Positions 60,594 through 64,000 of a stretch of 64,000 bases of DNA are shown in pieces. The stretch's first letter is position 1. Each line of letters opens with the position of its first letter. The position numbers were made by a program, and so were the translations under genes. The stretch is from Dehalococcoidia bacterium (GTDB taxonomy: Bacteria; Chloroflexota; Dehalococcoidia; Bin125): NCBI GenBank assembly GCA_022826965.1, contig JAJDTU010000013.1, forward strand, positions 124,001 through 188,000. The letters run 5' to 3'. The notes under the pieces were generated by a model, which was not told the origin of the DNA, did no database searches, and worked only from the letters and a program-made list of their open reading frames with translations.

Positions 60594-61283
60594 ATGTCCA
60601 CCGTCTTGATCCAGTGGCCGGATTGGTTGGGACCGACCTCGGAGATTGCCTTCGAGGAGTACCTCCTCGCGATGGTTGTCTCGTTGGCCGCATCGATCGC
60701 GACGTATGTCCTGTACCTCATCTTCTACCGCGACTGGCAGCGCGGCGCTGGCATCCACCGCGTCTTCCTGCTCGCCGGACCGGCGATCACGCTGCTCTTC
60801 ATCGCAATCCAGTGGTCGCTGCCGCTCTCGCTCGGACTGCTCGGCGCGCTCTCCTTCGTCCGCTTCCGCACGCCGATCAAGGACCCGGCCGAGATCGGCT
60901 ACCTGCTCGTGGTGATCGCCGCGTCGATCGGCGCAGCGACCTACAACTACGAGCTGATCGGCATCCTCTTCGCCGCCGTCGCGCTGGTCCTGATCGGCCA
61001 GCGCATCTTCGGTTCGACCGGCCTGCGAGGCCTGACCGCCGGCAGCCGAGACCTGATCATCACCATGCCGGCGTCCGACTATCAACAACATGAAGCCGTC
61101 CTGCTCAGCTTCCTCCAGTCCAATCTGCGAGGCTTCAGCATCGCCTCCACCACACAGAACGCTGGAACCGCCAGCCTCCACGCCAACTTCCGCCGCTCCC
61201 GTTACGACGACCGCTGGGGAGAGTTCCGCACGGCCCTCGAGTCGGAGGTCGCACCCGCCGCCATCGACCTCTACGTCGGCTAA
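60594..61283 (+). CDS. DUF4956 family membrane protein
   Basis: The 229-residue protein has about four membrane segments in its first 140 residues, including the family-typical SLGLLGALSFVRFRTPIKDPAEIGYLL, and a soluble C-terminal part. It is the usual companion of VTC-domain genes, 27 bases downstream of one here, and may be its membrane anchor or export partner. TGGAGTGAA precedes the ATG. Its TAA is part of a TAACCT box just before the tRNA-Sec gene. Confidence 0.87.
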   Translation: MSTVLIQWPDWLGPTSEIAFEEYLLAMVVSLAASIATYVLYLIFYRDWQRGAGIHRVFLLAGPAITLLFIAIQWSLPLSLGLLGALSFVRFRTPIKDPAEIGYLLVVIAASIGAATYNYELIGILFAAVALVLIGQRIFGSTGLRGLTAGSRDLIITMPASDYQQHEAVLLSFLQSNLRGFSIASTTQNAGTASLHANFRRSRYDDRWGEFRTALESEVAPAAIDLYVG

Positions 61284-61286
61284 CCT
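61281..61286 (+). promoter_or_regulatory. Candidate -10 box TAACCT for selC
   Basis: TAACCT overlaps the stop codon of the DUF4956 gene and lies nine bases before the first base of tRNA-Sec. No -35 is clear. Confidence 0.35.
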
Positions 61287-61295
61287 CAGCCTCAC

Positions 61296-61393
61296 GGGAG
61301 CGGAAGGGGACCGGTGTCCTCCACAGTCTTCAAAACTGATGCGGGGCGGTCCGCACCGTCTCGGGTGGGTTCGACTCCCATGCGCTCCCGCCA
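61296..61393 (+). tRNA. selC: tRNA-Sec (selenocysteine, anticodon UCA)
   Basis: This 98-nt RNA has the special shape of bacterial tRNA-Sec. Acceptor arms GGGAGCG and CGCTCCC pair with an extended, partly mismatched eighth position. The D-stem is six pairs (GGGGAC/GTCCTC) with a short CGGT loop, and the anticodon loop is CTTCAAA, giving UCA, which reads UGA. A long variable arm has GGCGGT pairing with ACCGTC, and the T-arm loop is TTCGACT. The end is discriminator G plus encoded CCA. It cannot be tRNA-Ser, whose anticodon for this box would be UGA. selA, selB and selD are not in the window. Confidence 0.93.
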
Positions 61394-61402
61394 GACAGCC
61401 GC

Positions 61403-62506
61403 TTAGAGAGCGTCGATCACCGCCTGCGCGAACTCCTCGGTGCTCGCCGACCCACCCTGATCCGGCGTCAGCCGCTCACCTGCCTCGTACACCGCATCAA
61501 TCGCCGACTCCAACGCCGACGCTCGCTCGTGATGCCCGAGGTGATGCAGCATCATCACGGCCGAGAGCATCGTCGCGGTCGGATTGATCCGGTGCATCCC
61601 GGCAATGTCCGGCGCCGTGCCATGCACGGATTCGAAGTAGGCCCAGTCCTCGCCGAAACAACCCGACGGCGCCAGTCCCAGGCCACCGATCGTGCCCGCT
61701 CCCTCGTCCGAGAAGATATCGCCGTAGAGGTTGGGCAACAGCACGACGTCGAGGTCGTGCGGCGAGGCCACGAGCCGACGGGCAAAATCGTCGGCGATGA
61801 ACGACTCGAACGTGATGTCGGGGTATCCGGAGGCGACCTCGGCTGCGATCTCAACAAACCACCCGTCCGTCTTCGACAACACGTTGGTCTTGGCCGAGCA
61901 GGTCAGCTTGCCCTCGAAGCCTTCGGATTTGCGCTGCTGCGTCAATCGACACGCGAAGTGAGCGACCCGTTCGACGTTGGCCCGGGTGAAGTACTTGATC
62001 GCGTAGCGTCCGTCGGCCTCCGAGAAATGGCCGAATCCACCCGGAATCTGCGTCCGCGATACGCCGCCAAACCTGGGCCGCTCAGCCAGCCCCGACGCCG
62101 CAACCTCCGACAGATCACCCTCGATCCCGGCGTACAGGTCCTCAAGGTTCTCGCGCACGATGACGTAGTCGATGCCCTCCGGCTGCGCCAGCGGCGAGCG
62201 GAATCCCGGCCGCCACTTGATCGGTCGCACGTTGGCGTAGGTCTGCTTGCCCCAGCGGAAGTATCCGACGCCGGGCGTCTGACCGTTGGTCGAACCGAAC
62301 AGCACCGTGTCGCAGCGCTCGGCCGTGTCGATCACCAGCCGCTCGCCCTCGGCACGCGGCATCTCACGCGCGAGCTCCGCACCGTCGGGCAGGACGGTAA
62401 ACGAGATCGGCAGCTCCATCGCTTGCAAGACCGCCATCGAGGCATGCACCGCTTCGGGAGCGGCGTCGTCGCCGGGCACGACTCCGACCGTCGGTTGCTC
62501 AACCAT
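61403..62506 (-). CDS. Isocitrate/isopropylmalate dehydrogenase family protein
   Basis: The 367-residue protein is a beta-decarboxylating dehydrogenase. It has VIVRENLEDLYAGIEG, the Lys in CSAKTNVLSKTDG, DVVLLPNLYGDIFSDEGAGTIGGLGLAPS with the metal aspartates, and SVHGTAPDIAG near the cofactor site. The RENLEDLYAGIEG motif favours isocitrate over isopropylmalate, but the N-terminal substrate loop (STNGQTPGVGYFRWGKQTY) is unusual, so another 2-hydroxy acid such as homoisocitrate or tartrate is possible. The ATG comes two bases after the upstream stop codon, placing it in one operon with the Mrr-like genes. Confidence 0.87.
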   Translation of the reverse strand: MVEQPTVGVVPGDDAAPEAVHASMAVLQAMELPISFTVLPDGAELAREMPRAEGERLVIDTAERCDTVLFGSTNGQTPGVGYFRWGKQTYANVRPIKWRPGFRSPLAQPEGIDYVIVRENLEDLYAGIEGDLSEVAASGLAERPRFGGVSRTQIPGGFGHFSEADGRYAIKYFTRANVERVAHFACRLTQQRKSEGFEGKLTCSAKTNVLSKTDGWFVEIAAEVASGYPDITFESFIADDFARRLVASPHDLDVVLLPNLYGDIFSDEGAGTIGGLGLAPSGCFGEDWAYFESVHGTAPDIAGMHRINPTATMLSAVMMLHHLGHHERASALESAIDAVYEAGERLTPDQGGSASTEEFAQAVIDAL

Positions 62507-62508
62507 GC

Positions 62509-63285
62509 TCAGTCCCCGTCCCGGATCAATCGATCGCGCTCCAGATCGCGGAACCAGGATTCATCGATGGCCGTCACCCGACCGATCTCGTCGAACACCA
62601 GACCCAACCGGTTGGTATGCATCAGATCGATGAGATCATCCCCGTCGACCAGGTCGATTGGAGCGTCCCCTTCGTCCGCCTCGTCAACCGCCGATGACGA
62701 AAACTCGCCATTGGTGATGAAAATCCCTTCGGCGGCGTTGCCCTCCATCAGCGCCTGCAGGTCGCGCACCTGGTTGGCGCCCAGCGATCCGAACGAGCGC
62801 CGGCAGACCGCGTACACCGACGCCCGCTCCTCGTCGTCGTGCACGCCCGTACATTCCACGGCGCCGTCGAAGGCAACCCGTACGACTTTCACGTCGACGA
62901 TGCCCAGCGCATCAACGATGCGAAGCGTGAACTGCTCGAATGCATCGCGGCCCAGGTTACGAATCGAGGACTCCAGCCGGGACCGCCACTGGTAATCGTC
63001 CATCGGCGGATCCTCCACCCGTTCAACCTCGCCCCAACCTGGCCGCTCGCGCGGCTCCTCACCCTCTTCGGCCTGCCGAGCCTCCTGCTCCCGCCGCTGC
63101 CGCCCCCGCCGAAGCGTCCGCCAACCGAGATACAGCATCGCCAGAACCAGAGGAGCAATCGAAACCCAACCCGGAGCCGCCTCCCCCTCCTCCACCCCAG
63201 CAATCCGAGCAAAGATCGCCCCACCCGCAATCAAAATGATCAACGCAACCAGAACATCAAGCAGTACCGCGCGCATGTTGTTCAT
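62509..63285 (-). CDS. Membrane-anchored Mrr-like protein with degraded nuclease motif
   Basis: The 258-residue protein has two hydrophobic segments (about 8-28 and 40-57), a charged linker, and then an Mrr-type restriction-endonuclease fold from about residue 100. The later family strands are clear: AEGIFITNGEFSSSAV and IDLVDGDDLIDLM. Aligned by eye with the neighbouring Mrr, the DGGID motif reads DGAVE (Asp140, Glu144), and the Q-x-K motif reads AVC (159-161), so the catalytic Gln and Lys are lost. It is probably a binding or regulatory subunit at the membrane. Its ATG overlaps the upstream Mrr stop by four bases. Confidence 0.72.
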   Translation of the reverse strand: MNNMRAVLLDVLVALIILIAGGAIFARIAGVEEGEAAPGWVSIAPLVLAMLYLGWRTLRRGRQRREQEARQAEEGEEPRERPGWGEVERVEDPPMDDYQWRSRLESSIRNLGRDAFEQFTLRIVDALGIVDVKVVRVAFDGAVECTGVHDDEERASVYAVCRRSFGSLGANQVRDLQALMEGNAAEGIFITNGEFSSSAVDEADEGDAPIDLVDGDDLIDLMHTNRLGLVFDEIGRVTAIDESWFRDLERDRLIRDGD

Positions 63286-64000
63286 TGAGAGTCCTCGAAC
63301 TGGTCGAAGTACGAGCTATCGACCGTAACCTGTTCCACCATCTCAGTGCGTACGCCCAACTCATGCTCTTTGAGCAACTCCGCCAGACGGTTGCCCGAAA
63401 TGAGATCGACGGGAAGGGCACCTGGCCGACTTGCTTGACCCTCGGCGTCCTTTGTGAAGTAGCTGGTCGTGATTATGATTCCCCGATCGCTCTGTCCCTG
63501 AATTGCACCCTGAAATGCCTGCACCTCTGGCGCCCGAACTGGAGCATCTCTCCAGCGTTTGCATTGGAAGCTCGTGCGAAACGAGATCAAACCTGAAGGT
63601 CGATACGTCCCAACTCCGTCGATTCCTCCGTCTCGACTCGCTCTTGTCACCTCAACCTCATCAAATCCAGCCTTGAGCAGTAGCTCCTTGGCCAGTCGCT
63701 CGAAACCGGTAGGCGAAATGGCGTGTAGCCGATTCAGGAGTTCATCAACCCAGTCCGACTCAGTCTCTTCGCTTGAATCGCCGGGATCTTCGTCTGAGGC
63801 GGCTTCTCCTTGGCCACCTCGATTGCGGTGATACTCCGCCCGTGCGGCCGAGACCCGCCGCTCCACTTCATTGAACTCTATGGATCTCCCCTCATCTGTC
63901 AGGCTCCAAGAGCCCCGGGTCACATTGTCGACTGCGCGAGCTTGCTTCAAGAAGCTCAATGCCCAGCCGACACGGTCCATGTACTCCGGCATACTGCCAT
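63282..64000 (-). CDS. Mrr-type restriction endonuclease (5' end beyond the window)
   Basis: At least 236 residues are visible. The first part (MDRVGWALSFLKQARAVDNVTRGSWSLTDEG) is the end of the Mrr N-terminal winged-helix domain, which starts further upstream, and the frame stays open to the window edge, so the gene is partial. After an acidic linker comes the nuclease domain with GFERLAKELLLKAGFDEVEVT, DGGID and FQCKRW, an intact D...QxK active site, and GIIITTSYFTKDA and VDLISGNRLAELL. Mrr enzymes cleave methylated or foreign DNA and in E. coli trigger SOS under pressure. It is coupled to the membrane-anchored relative. Confidence 0.85.
   Translation of the reverse strand, partial: GSMPEYMDRVGWALSFLKQARAVDNVTRGSWSLTDEGRSIEFNEVERRVSAARAEYHRNRGGQGEAASDEDPGDSSEETESDWVDELLNRLHAISPTGFERLAKELLLKAGFDEVEVTRASRDGGIDGVGTYRPSGLISFRTSFQCKRWRDAPVRAPEVQAFQGAIQGQSDRGIIITTSYFTKDAEGQASRPGALPVDLISGNRLAELLKEHELGVRTEMVEQVTVDSSYFDQFEDSQ

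Noticed and set aside
61296-61393. tRNA-Ser or tRNA-Leu because of the long variable arm
   Set aside because: The loop CTTCAAA places UCA at positions 34-36, which reads UGA. The six-pair D-stem and discriminator G fit tRNA-Sec, not Ser or Leu.
61283-64000. Genomic island inserted at the selC gene
   Set aside because: No integrase, no repeated tRNA 3' end and no composition shift could be seen up to the window edge.

Overview
The window is a GC-rich, densely coded stretch of chromosome from what looks like a member of the Chloroflexota, possibly near the SAR202/Dehalococcoidia lineages. I base this on gene content only: paralogous LLM-type flavin/F420 oxidoreductases, a deazaflavin-type nitroreductase, class III CoA-transferases with crotonases, a UPF0182 membrane protein, a DUF3179 lipoprotein, very Gln-rich lipoprotein tethers, and rpmB next to fakA/degV/recG. 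No plasmid, phage or insertion-sequence genes and no CRISPR array were seen.

Layout. 0-16 kb is catabolic and accessory: a peptide-type ABC substrate-binding lipoprotein, a sulfatase, two tandem LLM oxidoreductases, an epoxide-hydrolase-like enzyme, a fatty-acid desaturase, two tandem enoyl-CoA hydratases, a DUF3179 lipoprotein, an SCP2-like protein, an HNH-less restriction-type protein, an acyl-CoA dehydrogenase and tRNA-Gly(CCC). 16-31 kb holds membrane proteins, a putative metalloprotease, a class A penicillin-binding protein, gatC-gatA, an Lrp/AsnC regulator with an aminotransferase, an SPFH protein, a UbiA prenyltransferase, a carboxyltransferase and a Ddn-like protein. 30-40 kb is housekeeping: trpS, argS, recG, degV/fakB, fakA, rpmB and an RRM protein. 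40-53.5 kb carries most of arginine biosynthesis on the minus strand in three blocks (argC-argJ, argB-UPF0182, argD-argG-unknown-argH-rpe). argJ can supply both acetylation steps; argF is not in the window. 53.5-61.3 kb has a CoA-transferase/crotonase/CoA-transferase operon, a D-aminoacylase-like hydrolase, CotH, and the VTC-DUF4956 pair. 61.3-64 kb has selC (tRNA-Sec), an isocitrate/isopropylmalate dehydrogenase family gene, a membrane-anchored Mrr-like protein with a degraded active site, and an Mrr endonuclease that runs off the right edge.

The main non-routine signals are: (1) a clear tRNA-Sec gene, so UGA is probably read as selenocysteine in this organism; (2) two intergenic arrays with a strict 10-bp period sharing a TCAGRTTT core, before argS and before the LLM operon; (3) a recurrent TANNNT box 6-7 nt before start codons that lack a Shine-Dalgarno sequence, which points to widespread leaderless mRNAs; (4) an intact Mrr next to a membrane-tethered pseudo-Mrr; (5) an arginyl-tRNA synthetase whose HIGH motif reads QVGN; (6) a RelE-like reading frame with an in-frame amber codon; (7) a molybdopterin enzyme fused behind a b-type-like membrane module with an internal twin-arginine segment. 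All assignments come from reading the sequence; no database search was run.
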